From NCBI RefSeq assembly GCF_014252355.1, contig NZ_CP059217.1, positions 503,421-567,420 on the forward strand: a stretch of DNA of 64,000 bases. The letters run 5' to 3'. The notes under the pieces are model-generated. The model was given only the letters and a program-made list of their open reading frames with translations. It ran no database searches and was not told the origin of the DNA. Made by a program: the position numbers and the translations under genes. Numbering within the stretch: the first letter of the stretch is position 1; each line of letters begins with the position of its first letter. Shown in pieces: positions 9,451 to 19,472 of this stretch. This stretch comes from Blattabacterium cuenoti (GTDB taxonomy: Bacteria; Bacteroidota; Bacteroidia; Flavobacteriales; Blattabacteriaceae).

Positions 9451-12141
9451 TTGATAAATAATATTGATAATTTTATTAAAAATTTAAAAAAAAATTGTTT
9501 AAAAAAAATTATAAATTTAGTATCTTTTAATGAAGAAATTTCACATAATCTTAAAACAAAATACAAAGATAAACCATTTTATGATTATTTTACAATATAT
9601 CAACTAATGGAACAAATATCTGGATTATCTCTTATTCCTGAATCCAATTTATTTTTTTATTTTTTTATTTTGCTTAAACAAAAAAAATGCATTTTATCTC
9701 ATACATTTAATCATTATTCAAAATGGGCTTATAATATATTAAAAGATTTTCAAATTTTAGATTTTAATTTAACTAATATAAAAAATTTTTTTTCTTATAC
9801 AATTTCTATAGAACAAATTAATATATGGAATATAAATAATGGTAATACAAAATATAATTTAAATATTACAGATAATATTCTTTTTTGGCAAGAAATTAAA
9901 CAATATTATTATTATCTTAATAATGAATTATTAAAAAGAAAAAAGGGATATACTGGAATGATTTTTAGACAAGCAATTTCTCAATTGGATAATTATTTAT
10001 CTTCTAATCATCAAGAATATTTTTTATTTTTAATTCCTTCCAATTTATATTTTTTAAATGCATGTGAAAAAAAATTAATTAATAAAATAATTAAATTAAA
10101 TGTAGGATCTATTTATTATTATCATACATATTCAAAATTATATCACAATATTTTTTTTTTAAAAAAAAAAAATGCTAATAATAAAATAAAAATTTTTAGT
10201 GTATCAAGAGATATTGATCAAATCAATATAATAAAAAAAATAATACATAAACTTATCAAACAAGGATCTAAATTAGATCAAATAATTATTATTTTAGGTG
10301 ATATTTCTTTAATGGAACTATTATCAAATACATTACATAAATTAAATATTCCAATACAAACATCTATTGAATTACCATTATATAATATATTAATTCATAA
10401 TACATTTTATTCAATTTTACAATTAATTCTCAATCAAGAAATATACAATAAGTTTTATAAACAAGATATATTACGTGTATTATCTAATGGATATATAAAA
10501 CAATTTTTGATGAAAAATAATTTTTCATGCATAGAAAAAATAAATGCAATCGATTCTGATACTGATATAACAATACAAATTATCAATAAATATATAATAG
10601 ATGATTTAAAAATTATTTTTTTTAAAAATTACAAAAATATATTTATTTGGTTTTTACAACTACTTAAAAAATTTAAAAATCTTTTATCCACATATGCTCA
10701 ACAACATATATTAGAATTAAAATTTATTCTAAAATTAGAAAAATATATTACATATATAATTAATACAAATACAACAAAAAATATTAATTTTGGCATACAA
10801 GATTTATTAATTATTTATCAACATTTTATCACAAATAATACAATACCATATCCATATAACAATACAAAAGGAGGAGGAGGATTGAAAATAATAAAATTTA
10901 ATAATAATTTTCATTTAGAATACTTAGAAAATACAATTATTACATCCTTTAATGAAGGATGTATTCCTCCAATTATTCCAAATTATATAGATAAAACATT
11001 TTTATCTAATGAGCTTAGAAAAAAATTTAAAATATATTGTATATCCAATAATAAAAATAATAATAAGTATTATTGTCAATATTTTCAAAATATTTTGAAT
11101 CATTCAAAAAATATTTTTTTATTATATAATAATGAAAAAGATGAATTTTCTTCAGGAGAAAAAAGTAGATTTATACATAAAATGGAAATAAATTACACAT
11201 TATATGAAGAAAATCAAACAGAATATTGTAATACAAATAATAATGAAAAGAATCAACAATCAATAATAATAAAAAAAACAAATTATATAATTAATAAATT
11301 ACAGAAAATAGCTAATTCTGGATTTTCTCCATCATCTATTATTTTATATAATAAAAATAAATTAGATTTTTATTACAATAAAATACTGGAATTAAAAAAT
11401 TTGCACACGATTTCATTTAAACAAAAAATTGGACATATTGTTCATAAAATATTAGATATTTTATATTCTCCCATGAAAGGAAATTTATTAAATTTAAAAT
11501 CTATTCATGAAATGAAACATCAGTGTAATAATATTTCAAAAACAGTTATATCTCAATATCAAATTAAAGATCATAACAATATCTTTTTATTATCTTTAGT
11601 TACAACTTATGTCAATAATTTTCTTTCTTGGGATGAACAAGCAATTTTAAATGGACATACAATTTTTATAAAAGAAATTGAATATAGAATTTCTACACAA
11701 ATAAATCAAATGATTATGCATTATGATAAAGTTTCTTTAAAAGGAATAATTGATCGTATAGATGAATATGACGGTATAACTAGAATTATTGATTATAAAA
11801 TTGGAGTCTCAAAAGTTAAAAATATTTATATCTCTTCAAACAAGATTAAAAATATTTTCAATAATTCATATTATGGAAATATAATGCAATTATTAATTTA
11901 TATTTATTTATGGTATAATTCCCCTATAGTTAACTCAAAAATATCTCCAGTAATAGCAATTGTATCTCCTGAAAAAGAAAAAAAAAATTCTATTTCTACT
12001 ATCTATATAAATTTTTTAAAAAAACAACAAATTACATATGAATGTTATAAAACTAAAATTTTTCCACATTTAATTAAAATAATTTCAGAAATATTAGATC
12101 CAACTATTCCAATGATAACAAATTATATTAATGATTTTTAA
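9451..12141 (+). CDS. AddB-like protein with C-terminal PD-(D/E)XK nuclease domain
   Basis: An 896-residue protein. Near the C-terminus it has the RecB/AddB-type nuclease motifs: GIIDRID at about residues 765-771, then IIDYKIG at 779-785 with the catalytic D-x-K residues, preceded by IGHIVHKILD. The long N-terminal part is very Asn/Lys/Ile-rich and has no clear Walker A motif, as expected for an inactive helicase-like AddB arm. In Bacteroidota such proteins pair with an AddA/UvrD-type helicase for double-strand break repair; no partner is in the window. Start is TTG, one base after the ribF stop. It contains a T10/A12 homopolymer at 10151-10172. The tail overlaps leuB by 14 bases. Confidence 0.8.
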   Translation: MINNIDNFIKNLKKNCLKKIINLVSFNEEISHNLKTKYKDKPFYDYFTIYQLMEQISGLSLIPESNLFFYFFILLKQKKCILSHTFNHYSKWAYNILKDFQILDFNLTNIKNFFSYTISIEQINIWNINNGNTKYNLNITDNILFWQEIKQYYYYLNNELLKRKKGYTGMIFRQAISQLDNYLSSNHQEYFLFLIPSNLYFLNACEKKLINKIIKLNVGSIYYYHTYSKLYHNIFFLKKKNANNKIKIFSVSRDIDQINIIKKIIHKLIKQGSKLDQIIIILGDISLMELLSNTLHKLNIPIQTSIELPLYNILIHNTFYSILQLILNQEIYNKFYKQDILRVLSNGYIKQFLMKNNFSCIEKINAIDSDTDITIQIINKYIIDDLKIIFFKNYKNIFIWFLQLLKKFKNLLSTYAQQHILELKFILKLEKYITYIINTNTTKNINFGIQDLLIIYQHFITNNTIPYPYNNTKGGGGLKIIKFNNNFHLEYLENTIITSFNEGCIPPIIPNYIDKTFLSNELRKKFKIYCISNNKNNNKYYCQYFQNILNHSKNIFLLYNNEKDEFSSGEKSRFIHKMEINYTLYEENQTEYCNTNNNEKNQQSIIIKKTNYIINKLQKIANSGFSPSSIILYNKNKLDFYYNKILELKNLHTISFKQKIGHIVHKILDILYSPMKGNLLNLKSIHEMKHQCNNISKTVISQYQIKDHNNIFLLSLVTTYVNNFLSWDEQAILNGHTIFIKEIEYRISTQINQMIMHYDKVSLKGIIDRIDEYDGITRIIDYKIGVSKVKNIYISSNKIKNIFNNSYYGNIMQLLIYIYLWYNSPIVNSKISPVIAIVSPEKEKKNSISTIYINFLKKQQITYECYKTKIFPHLIKIISEILDPTIPMITNYINDF
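10151..10172 (+). repeat. T10-A12 homopolymer dyad inside the AddB-like gene
   Basis: Ten T followed by twelve A within the reading frame (coding Phe-Leu-Lys-Lys-Lys-Asn). It is both a perfect AT hairpin and a likely slippage site. Confidence 0.9.
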
Positions 12142-13195
12142 TATATGATTCTATATAATTTCCTACTTGTTCAGTAGAATAATATTTTTCTAATGGATTA
12201 GCAATATCCTTAGTTATAATATGATTATGTATAGAACTTCTAACGGCTTTTTCTATAAGTTGTTGTTCTTTATATAAACTAAAATAATTAAACATCATAG
12301 CAACTGATAATATACATCCTAATGGATTTGCTATATTTTTACCAGCAGCTTGAGGATAAGATCCATGAATAGGTTCAAATAAACCCTTGTTATTTTCTCC
12401 AATAGAAGCAGATGGCATAAGTCCTAAAGAACCACTTAATAGACTAGCTTCATCAGATAATATATCCCCAAACATATTATCTGATAATATAACATCAAAA
12501 TCCATAGGATTCATAATAATTTTCATAGAAGCATTATCTATATATAAATATTCTAATTGTACATTTGGATAATCTAAGGAAATTTCTTTAATGACTTCAC
12601 GCCATAATCTAGATGTTTCTAATACATTAGCTTTATCAACTAATGTTAATTTTTTTTTTCTATCATCAGCTGCTTTGAATGCAAGTTTTCCAATTCTTTT
12701 AATTTCATCTTTAGAATAAATACAATAATCATAAGCTACTTCACCATTTGTTAAACGACCTTTTTTTCCAAAATAAATTCCACTAATTAATTCACGATAT
12801 ATAACAAAATCTACATTTTGTAATATATTGTGTTTGATAGGAGATGAATAGTTAATATCACTATAAGAAATTATGGGTCGTATATTACAAAATAATTTCA
12901 TTTCTTTTCTTAAACGTAATAATCCATCTTCTGGTCTCATTCCACGTGGATAAAATTCATATTTAGAATGACCTATTGCCCCAAATAAAACTGCGTCTGC
13001 TTGAAGACAATTTTCTATAGTATTGTCAGGCATTGGATTATTAAATTTTCTAATAGCTAATGCTCCTGCTACAGCTTGTGTATAACAAAAATTATGATTA
13101 AATTTTTTATTTATACATAATAAAATTTTTTTACCTTGTTGTATGACTTCAGGACCAATTCCATCTCCCTCTATAATAACTATCCTTTTTTTCAT
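12128..13195 (-). CDS. leuB: 3-isopropylmalate dehydrogenase
   Basis: Oxidative decarboxylation of 3-isopropylmalate in leucine synthesis, using NAD. The family's active-site segments are visible: GDGIGPEV near the start, the arginine-rich LRLRKEM loop, VDKANVLETSRLWRE, and DNMFGDILSDEASLLSGSLGLMPS. Length 355 is standard. It is last in the leftward leuA-leuC-leuD-leuB string, 18 bases after leuD, and its 3' end overlaps the convergent AddB-like gene. Residues look intact, so leucine supply to the host is plausible. Confidence 0.96.
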   Translation of the reverse strand: MKKRIVIIEGDGIGPEVIQQGKKILLCINKKFNHNFCYTQAVAGALAIRKFNNPMPDNTIENCLQADAVLFGAIGHSKYEFYPRGMRPEDGLLRLRKEMKLFCNIRPIISYSDINYSSPIKHNILQNVDFVIYRELISGIYFGKKGRLTNGEVAYDYCIYSKDEIKRIGKLAFKAADDRKKKLTLVDKANVLETSRLWREVIKEISLDYPNVQLEYLYIDNASMKIIMNPMDFDVILSDNMFGDILSDEASLLSGSLGLMPSASIGENNKGLFEPIHGSYPQAAGKNIANPLGCILSVAMMFNYFSLYKEQQLIEKAVRSSIHNHIITKDIANPLEKYYSTEQVGNYIESYIKNH

Positions 13196-13213
13196 ATTTT
13201 ATATAAGAATTAT

Positions 13214-13810
13214 TCAATTAAAATATGATGTGTTAGTTTCAAACTTTTCAATATCATCTTTTCTAGATCTTAAATATGATAAATTATCATATCCATTAAT
13301 AAAACAATTTTTTTGATATAAATTTATTGTAAAATATTGATAGGCCTTAGTTTCTAAAATAATTATTTTTTGTTGAATTAAATTGACTAAAATTTTAGTT
13401 TTGTGATTTTTTTCTACTTGATGAAATAATTTATTTAAAAATATATTAGATACTTCTAAAGTTAATAATCCATTATTAAATGCATTTTCTTTAAAAATAT
13501 CGGCAAAAAAACTAGATATTACTACTTTAAATCCATATTGCATTATAGCCCATACTGCATGTTCACGACTAGATCCACATCCAAAATTTCTTCCAGATAA
13601 TAAAATTTTTCCTGAAAAAGAAGGGTTATTAAGAATACAATTTGTATTTAAATCATCATTTTTATGATATCTCCAATCTCTAAAAAGATTTTTACCAAAT
13701 ATTTGAATACCACTTTCTTTTAAAAAACGTGCAGGAATAATTTGATCTGTATCAATATTTTCCCTGTTTAATGGAACCACTTGACTAATTAAAATAGAAA
13801 ATTTTTTCAT
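13214..13810 (-). CDS. leuD: 3-isopropylmalate dehydratase, small subunit
   Basis: Swivelling subunit of isopropylmalate isomerase, partner of LeuC. Typical features are NIDTDQIIPARFL near residue 20 and the GRNFGCGSSREHAVWA substrate-binding loop near residue 75. At 198 residues it has normal length. The start codon overlaps the leuC stop by four bases, consistent with coupled translation of the two subunits. Confidence 0.96.
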   Translation of the reverse strand: MKKFSILISQVVPLNRENIDTDQIIPARFLKESGIQIFGKNLFRDWRYHKNDDLNTNCILNNPSFSGKILLSGRNFGCGSSREHAVWAIMQYGFKVVISSFFADIFKENAFNNGLLTLEVSNIFLNKLFHQVEKNHKTKILVNLIQQKIIILETKAYQYFTINLYQKNCFINGYDNLSYLRSRKDDIEKFETNTSYFN

Positions 13811-15201
13811 AAAAAATTCTTTTTTAAATATTTATTAATATCCACAATTTTTCCTGTAATAGCTATAATAGCTGCTGTTAAAGGACTAACTAATAAAGTT
13901 TTCACATTTTTACCTTGTCTACCTTCAAAATTTCTATTAGATGTTGATACACAATATTCTCCTTGTGGAATTTTATCTTCATTCATACCTAAACATATAG
14001 AACATCCAGGTTGACGAAACTCAAATCCTGAATTGTAAAAAATTTTATCTAATCCTTCTTTTTTAGCTTGTTTAATAACTCTTTGTGATCCAGGAACTAT
14101 AATAGCATTTACATGATTAGCGATTTTTTTGCCTTGCACTATAGAAGCAACTACTCTAAGATCTTCTATTCTAGAATTGGTACAACTGCCAATAAAAACA
14201 TAATTAATTTTTTTTTCTATTAATAATTCACCTTGCTTAAATCCCATATATTTTAAAGCTCGTTTATGATTTGGATTAGATAAATATGGAATTTTATTAG
14301 TAATTTTTATACCCATTCCAGGTGTTGTCCCATATGTAATCATAGGTTCTATATGTTCAATATCTATAATATATTGTTTATCAAAATTATAATTGTTATC
14401 TGTTTTTAAATTATTCCAATATAATTTCAATCTATCATTTTTATCGCTATTAAATTTATTTTTTAAATAATTAAACGTGATTTGATCAGGAGCAATTAAT
14501 CCTCCCTTTGCTCCCATTTCAATACTCATATTACATATTGTCATTCTTCCTTCCATACTCATATTTTCAATTATAAATCCTGTATATTCTATAAAATACC
14601 CAACACCTGCATCCACTCCTAATTTAGATATAATATATAAAATTATATCCTTTGGAGTTACTCCTCTTTTTAATTTTTTCCCCTTTAATTGAATATTCAT
14701 TTGTTTAGGCTTAGTCATTAATAAACATTGAGATGCTAATACCATAGCAACTTGACTTGTTCCAATTCCAAAAGCCAAACTGCCAAAAGCACCATGTGTA
14801 GAAGTATGACTATCGCCACATACAATTGTCATTCCAGGAAGAGTAAGACCCAATTCTGGACCAATAACGTGTACAATCCCATGATTTTTATCTCCCATTT
14901 TATATAAATTAATTCCAAACTCTTTACAATTTTTTATTAATAAATCTATTTGTTTTTTTGATAGTGGATCTGAAATTGGAAGATGCTGATTTAATGTAGG
15001 AACATTATGATCTGCAGTTGCAACAATTTTTTTAGATCTCCAAACAGATAAATTTCTTTTTTTCAATTCATAAAAAGCTTGAGGACTGGTAACTTCATGA
15101 ATATAATGACGATCTATATATAGTATACCAACGTCCTTCGTTACATTAGATACTATATGAGAATTCCATATTTTATCAAATAATGATTGTATTATAGGCA
15201 T
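13807..15201 (-). CDS. leuC: 3-isopropylmalate dehydratase, large subunit
   Basis: Catalytic [4Fe-4S] subunit of isopropylmalate isomerase, in the aconitase superfamily. Cluster ligands are in GSCTNSRIEDL and in GCSICLGMN near the C-terminus. The substrate-binding GDSHTSTHGAFG segment is also present. Length 464 fits the bacterial LeuC type. Its cluster would be supplied by the suf operon at 52818-57975. It lies 8 bases downstream of leuA. Confidence 0.96.
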   Translation of the reverse strand: MPIIQSLFDKIWNSHIVSNVTKDVGILYIDRHYIHEVTSPQAFYELKKRNLSVWRSKKIVATADHNVPTLNQHLPISDPLSKKQIDLLIKNCKEFGINLYKMGDKNHGIVHVIGPELGLTLPGMTIVCGDSHTSTHGAFGSLAFGIGTSQVAMVLASQCLLMTKPKQMNIQLKGKKLKRGVTPKDIILYIISKLGVDAGVGYFIEYTGFIIENMSMEGRMTICNMSIEMGAKGGLIAPDQITFNYLKNKFNSDKNDRLKLYWNNLKTDNNYNFDKQYIIDIEHIEPMITYGTTPGMGIKITNKIPYLSNPNHKRALKYMGFKQGELLIEKKINYVFIGSCTNSRIEDLRVVASIVQGKKIANHVNAIIVPGSQRVIKQAKKEGLDKIFYNSGFEFRQPGCSICLGMNEDKIPQGEYCVSTSNRNFEGRQGKNVKTLLVSPLTAAIIAITGKIVDINKYLKKNFL

Positions 15202-15209
15202 ATAATAGT

Positions 15210-16409
15210 TTAAGAATGATTAAAAATTGCTAATTGATTATTTTTTAATTGTGCTTTTTTTAATAAAAATTTTAGTTCTTTATCTTCCACTTGTTTATTT
15301 TGATCTGCATAATCTAAAAACACAGAATAAATAATATCTAATGAATTTTTTGTAAAAGAATATCCTAATTTTTTATAACGATATGCTAAAGCTGATCTTC
15401 CACTTCTAGCTGTTAGAATAATTGATGAATCATCTCCACCAACATCTTCAGGATTAATACTTTCATAAGTTTCTCTTTTTTTAATAATTCCATCTTGATG
15501 AATACCAGATGAATGAGAAAAAGCATTTTTTCCAACAATAGCTTTATTTGCTTGAACTTTCATTCCAGTATATTGAGAAACTAAATTACTAGTATAACAA
15601 ATTAATTTTGTATTAATATTAGTATATACATTTAACTTATTATTTTGTTTAATAATCATTGCTATTTCTTCTAATGAAGTATTTCCAGCTCTTTCTCCAA
15701 TTCCATTAATTGTACATTCAACTTGTTTTGCTCCATTAATAATACCATATAAAGAATTAGCTGTTGCTAATCCTAAATCATTATGACAATGAGTAGATAA
15801 TGTTACTCTATGAATATTTTTTACATTTTCTTGTAGAAACCTAATTTTTTCTCCATACTCATATGGTAAACAATTGCCTGTTGTATCTGGAATATTAATT
15901 ACAGTTGCTCCATTTTTTATTACTTCTTCACACACTAAAGCTAAAAATTCATTATTTGTTCTACCAGCATCTTCTGCATAAAATTCTATATCTTCTACAA
16001 ATTTTTTAGCATATTTAACCGATGAAGCCGCTATTTCTAAAATTTTCTCTTTAGTACTATTAAATTTATAACGTATATGACAATCTGATGTTCCTATTCC
16101 GGTATGAATTCTAGATTGTTTTGCAAATTTTAATGAATCTGCAGCAATTTCTATATCTTTTTTTATTGCTCTAGATAATGCACAGATAATTGGATTATAT
16201 ACTGATTTACAAATCTCTTGAACAGATTTATAATCTCCTGGACTTGAAGCGGGGAACCCTGCCTCAATTATATCTACTCCTAATAATTCCAATTGTTTGG
16301 CTATTTTCACTTTTTCTACAAAATTTAATTTACATCCTGGAACCTGTTCTCCATCACGAAGCGTTGTATCAAAAATTTGAATTTTATTTTTACCCATACC
16401 CATACCCAT
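15210..16409 (-). CDS. leuA: 2-isopropylmalate synthase, short form
   Basis: Commits 2-oxoisovalerate to leucine by condensing it with acetyl-CoA. The TIM-barrel signature [10 protein letters not shown] is near residue 13 and the metal-binding STHCHNDLG near residue 205. At 399 residues it ends soon after the catalytic and linker domains. The C-terminal allosteric domain that binds leucine in the roughly 510-residue enzymes is missing; short LeuA forms are also common in free-living Bacteroidota. The gene opens with ATGGGT three times in tandem, so three ATG codons could serve as start. First gene of leuACDB. Confidence 0.95.
   Translation of the reverse strand: MGMGMGKNKIQIFDTTLRDGEQVPGCKLNFVEKVKIAKQLELLGVDIIEAGFPASSPGDYKSVQEICKSVYNPIICALSRAIKKDIEIAADSLKFAKQSRIHTGIGTSDCHIRYKFNSTKEKILEIAASSVKYAKKFVEDIEFYAEDAGRTNNEFLALVCEEVIKNGATVINIPDTTGNCLPYEYGEKIRFLQENVKNIHRVTLSTHCHNDLGLATANSLYGIINGAKQVECTINGIGERAGNTSLEEIAMIIKQNNKLNVYTNINTKLICYTSNLVSQYTGMKVQANKAIVGKNAFSHSSGIHQDGIIKKRETYESINPEDVGGDDSSIILTARSGRSALAYRYKKLGYSFTKNSLDIIYSVFLDYADQNKQVEDKELKFLLKKAQLKNNQLAIFNHS
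16392..16409 (-). repeat. ATGGGT x3 at the leuA start
   Basis: Three perfect tandem hexamers give Met-Gly-Met-Gly-Met-Gly, so the start codon itself is triplicated. Loss of any unit would still leave an in-frame start. Confidence 0.9.
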
Positions 16410-16441
16410 AATATTTGTTGTTGGAATTTTTTAATTTTTTT

Positions 16442-16449
16442 CAAAACTA
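16442..16449 (-). promoter_or_regulatory. Candidate -7 element for leuA
   Basis: On the minus strand this reads TAGTTTTG, a full match to the Bacteroidota -7 consensus TAnnTTTG, 33 bases before the leuA ATG. No convincing -33 TTG at the usual distance was found, so the call is tentative. No leader-peptide attenuator was seen in the 153-base spacer. Confidence 0.3.
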
Positions 16450-16562
16450 TTTTTTATACAATAAATATTCACATACATAATACAGACATTTACAATGTTT
16501 ATTGATTTTGGATTAATATACATTATACTTATTATCAATTTTAATAATAATACAATATTACG

Positions 16563-18116
16563 ATGTCCAGAAAAAATGATAAATTATTTTTATTAATTAA
16601 ATCATTATCAAAATCTGAAAAAATACATTTTAAATTATATGCAAAAAGGATAAAAACAAATAAAAAAGCTAAGTTTACTAATTTGTTTGAAAAAATGAAT
16701 AAAATGAATTCTTATAATGATAAGAAAATATTAAATAATACTTCTATTTCAAAAAAACAATTATCTAATATAAAAGCTCATTTATTTAAACAAATTTTAA
16801 TTAGTTTAAACTTACAAAATATTGAAAAAAATAATGATGTTAAAATATTAAATTATATAAATTTTGCTAAAATATTATATAATAAAGGATTATACATACA
16901 AAGTTTAAAATTTTTAAAAAAATCCAAAATACTTGCTAGAAATGAATACATGAATATCATTTTATTGGAAGTAATAGAATTTGAAAAAATGATAGAATCT
17001 CAACATATAACTAGAAGTATTCATTCTAAATCTGGAGACTTATCTTTAGAATCCAAAGAATTAATTGAACAATTAAAATGTCAAAATTCGTTTTCTAATT
17101 TATCTTTAGAATTATATGGATTATATCTTAAGGTTGGATATGTTAGAAATGAAAAAGATAAAATTTTTATAGAATCTTATTTTAGAACAAATCTTCCAAA
17201 ATTTAATATTAAATATCTTAATTTTTATGAAAAATTATATTTATATCAAGCAAGAGTATGGTATCATCATATACAACAAGATTTTATAATGTGTTATCAA
17301 TTTTCAAAAAAATGGGTAAAATTATTTCAAATAAATAAAAATAAAAAAAAAGTACTGCCAATTAGTTATTTAAAAGGATATCATCATTTATTAAATACTT
17401 TATTTTATTTAAATAAATATTATCAATTTATCAAAATTTTAGCAGAATTTGAAGAAGAAGTAAAAAAGAATGATTTTATTTTAAATGTAAATACTGAAGT
17501 ATTAATTTTTTTATATAAATATACTAATATAATTAATAAGCACTATATGGAAGGAACTTTTTCAGAAGGAATTAATAATGTAATTCCTTCTTTATTAAAA
17601 GAATTTAATAGATTATATAATTTATTAGATATTCATTATATTATGATTATTTATTATAAAATAGCTTGTTTATATTTTGGTAGTGGAGATAATAAAAATG
17701 CTATTTTATATCTGGTAAAAATTATGTCAAATAAACAAACTAATATACAAAAAGACTTACAATGTTCTGCAAGACTTTTATATTTAATGGCTTGTTATGA
17801 CAGTGGATTAGACGATAATATGGATGGAAAAATACAATCTGCTTATAAATTTTTTATCAAAATGGATGATTGGTATATTGTACAAAAAAAAATTATTTTT
17901 TTTTTCAAAAAACTTGGCAATCTTTATCCAAATCAAATTACAATACAATTTAAAAAATTAAGAGATAAGTTATTAAAATATTCTTTTCATCCTTATGAAA
18001 AAAGAACTTTTTTATATTTAGATATTATTTCTTGGTTAACTTCTAAAATAGAAAATAAACCAATAGAACAAATTATTAAAGAAAAATTTTTATTACGTGA
18101 TAGTCATATCAGATAA
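16563..18116 (+). CDS. Conserved Bacteroidota protein of unknown function (helical, TPR-like)
   Basis: A 517-residue protein I cannot assign to a named family. It begins with a basic segment (KLFLLIKSLSKSEKIHFKLY) that resembles the start of an uncharacterised protein widespread in Bacteroidota. The rest is rich in Leu, Tyr, Lys and Asn, with an alternating helical pattern like TPR or other helical-repeat proteins (for example IACLYFGSGDNKNAILYL and ARLLYLMACYDSGLDD). No signal peptide, membrane segment or catalytic motif is visible. The ATG start follows a 153-base spacer shared with leuA. The frame is intact over 1.5 kb in an eroding genome, so it is very likely translated and selected. Confidence 0.85.
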   Translation: MSRKNDKLFLLIKSLSKSEKIHFKLYAKRIKTNKKAKFTNLFEKMNKMNSYNDKKILNNTSISKKQLSNIKAHLFKQILISLNLQNIEKNNDVKILNYINFAKILYNKGLYIQSLKFLKKSKILARNEYMNIILLEVIEFEKMIESQHITRSIHSKSGDLSLESKELIEQLKCQNSFSNLSLELYGLYLKVGYVRNEKDKIFIESYFRTNLPKFNIKYLNFYEKLYLYQARVWYHHIQQDFIMCYQFSKKWVKLFQINKNKKKVLPISYLKGYHHLLNTLFYLNKYYQFIKILAEFEEEVKKNDFILNVNTEVLIFLYKYTNIINKHYMEGTFSEGINNVIPSLLKEFNRLYNLLDIHYIMIIYYKIACLYFGSGDNKNAILYLVKIMSNKQTNIQKDLQCSARLLYLMACYDSGLDDNMDGKIQSAYKFFIKMDDWYIVQKKIIFFFKKLGNLYPNQITIQFKKLRDKLLKYSFHPYEKRTFLYLDIISWLTSKIENKPIEQIIKEKFLLRDSHIR

Positions 18117-18192
18117 TTTATTTTTAAAACAAAAAATTATATTTACTTTTAATCATGATGCAAAAAGAATGTTTTTTAATAATTAAAAATTA

Positions 18193-19470
18193 ATGAAAAA
18201 TATTATCGATGAACTCTCTTGGAGAGGATTAATTAAAACTACAGTTTCTGGAATAGAAAAACAATTACAAAATCCCACTACTATATATATAGGATTCGAT
18301 CCAACTTCTGATTCATTACATTTAGGAAATTTACTACCAGTAGTTTTATTAATTCACTTTCAAAAAATGGGACATAAATCTTTAGCATTAATTGGTGGGG
18401 CTACTTCCATGATTGGAGATCCATCTGGAAAAAATGAAAAACGTATAATATCTTTTAACCAAAAAATTTTACATTATAATATAACATCTATTACAAAACA
18501 ATTACATAATTTATTTACTTTTTATTTAAAAGATAAAAATATAGAAATATTAAATAATTTAAATTGGATAAAAAAATTAGATATATTATTTTTTTTACGT
18601 AAAATAGGTAAAGAAATATCTGTAAATTATTTAATGGCTAAAGAAAGTGTAAAAAATAGAATAGAAAATAATCAACATGATGGAATTTCATTTATGGAAT
18701 TTTCTTATTCTCTTTTACAAGGATATGATTTTTATTATTTAAATAAAAAAAAAAATTGCTTATTACAAGCAGGTGGATCTGATCAATGGGGAAATATTAT
18801 TACTGGAATAGATATTATAAGAAAAATTTCTAAAAAAAAAGTATATGGATTAACTTTTCCATTAATTACAAATTCTTCTGGAAAAAAATTTGGAAAAAGT
18901 GAAAAAGGAGAAAATATATGGTTAGATCATAAACGAACTACTCCTTATAAATTTTATCAATTTTTTATAAATTTATCAGATAATGAAATTGAAAAATTTG
19001 TAAAATTATATACATTCTTTTCTAAAGAAAAAATTAATCAATTAATTATAAATCATAGAAAATGTCCTGAAAATAGATTGTTGCAAAAAACAGTTGCTTT
19101 CACAGTCACTAAATGGGTTCATGGAAAGACAATTTCTGAAGAATTAAGTGCAATTTCAACAATATTATTTGAAAAACACAATATTAATTCTTTATTAAAT
19201 GAGAAAATGTTATATTATATTTTTAAACATATTCCAAATCTCCTGATTTCTTATGAAAAATTTAAACAAGGTATATTTTTAACAGACTTATTAAAACATT
19301 TCTTTACATCTAAAACCAATATTTTACGTGCTATAAAAAATCATTCTATTTCAATTAATAAACAAATTATTAAAAATAATATTGTAATTCAACAACAACA
19401 TATCATAGGATTAAAATATATTTTATTAAAATTTGGAAAAAAAAAATTTTTTATTATTAAAATTGTATAA
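18193..19470 (+). CDS. tyrS: Tyrosyl-tRNA synthetase
   Basis: Charges tRNA-Tyr. The class I HIGH motif appears as HLGN at residues 43-46 and the KMSKS loop as KFGKS near residue 232, the form usual for TyrRS. The tyrosine site includes GGSDQWGN. A C-terminal S4-type domain (LLKHFFTSKTNILRAIKNHSI) is present. Length 425 is normal. An 11-A run at 18745-18755 lies in the frame. The stop is 2 bases from that of the convergent era gene. Confidence 0.96.
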   Translation: MKNIIDELSWRGLIKTTVSGIEKQLQNPTTIYIGFDPTSDSLHLGNLLPVVLLIHFQKMGHKSLALIGGATSMIGDPSGKNEKRIISFNQKILHYNITSITKQLHNLFTFYLKDKNIEILNNLNWIKKLDILFFLRKIGKEISVNYLMAKESVKNRIENNQHDGISFMEFSYSLLQGYDFYYLNKKKNCLLQAGGSDQWGNIITGIDIIRKISKKKVYGLTFPLITNSSGKKFGKSEKGENIWLDHKRTTPYKFYQFFINLSDNEIEKFVKLYTFFSKEKINQLIINHRKCPENRLLQKTVAFTVTKWVHGKTISEELSAISTILFEKHNINSLLNEKMLYYIFKHIPNLLISYEKFKQGIFLTDLLKHFFTSKTNILRAIKNHSISINKQIIKNNIVIQQQHIIGLKYILLKFGKKKFFIIKIV

Positions 19471-19472
19471 TT

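Noticed and set aside
12387..12572. Plus-strand open frame opposite leuB
   Set aside because: Shadow frame; leuB in this region is highly conserved.
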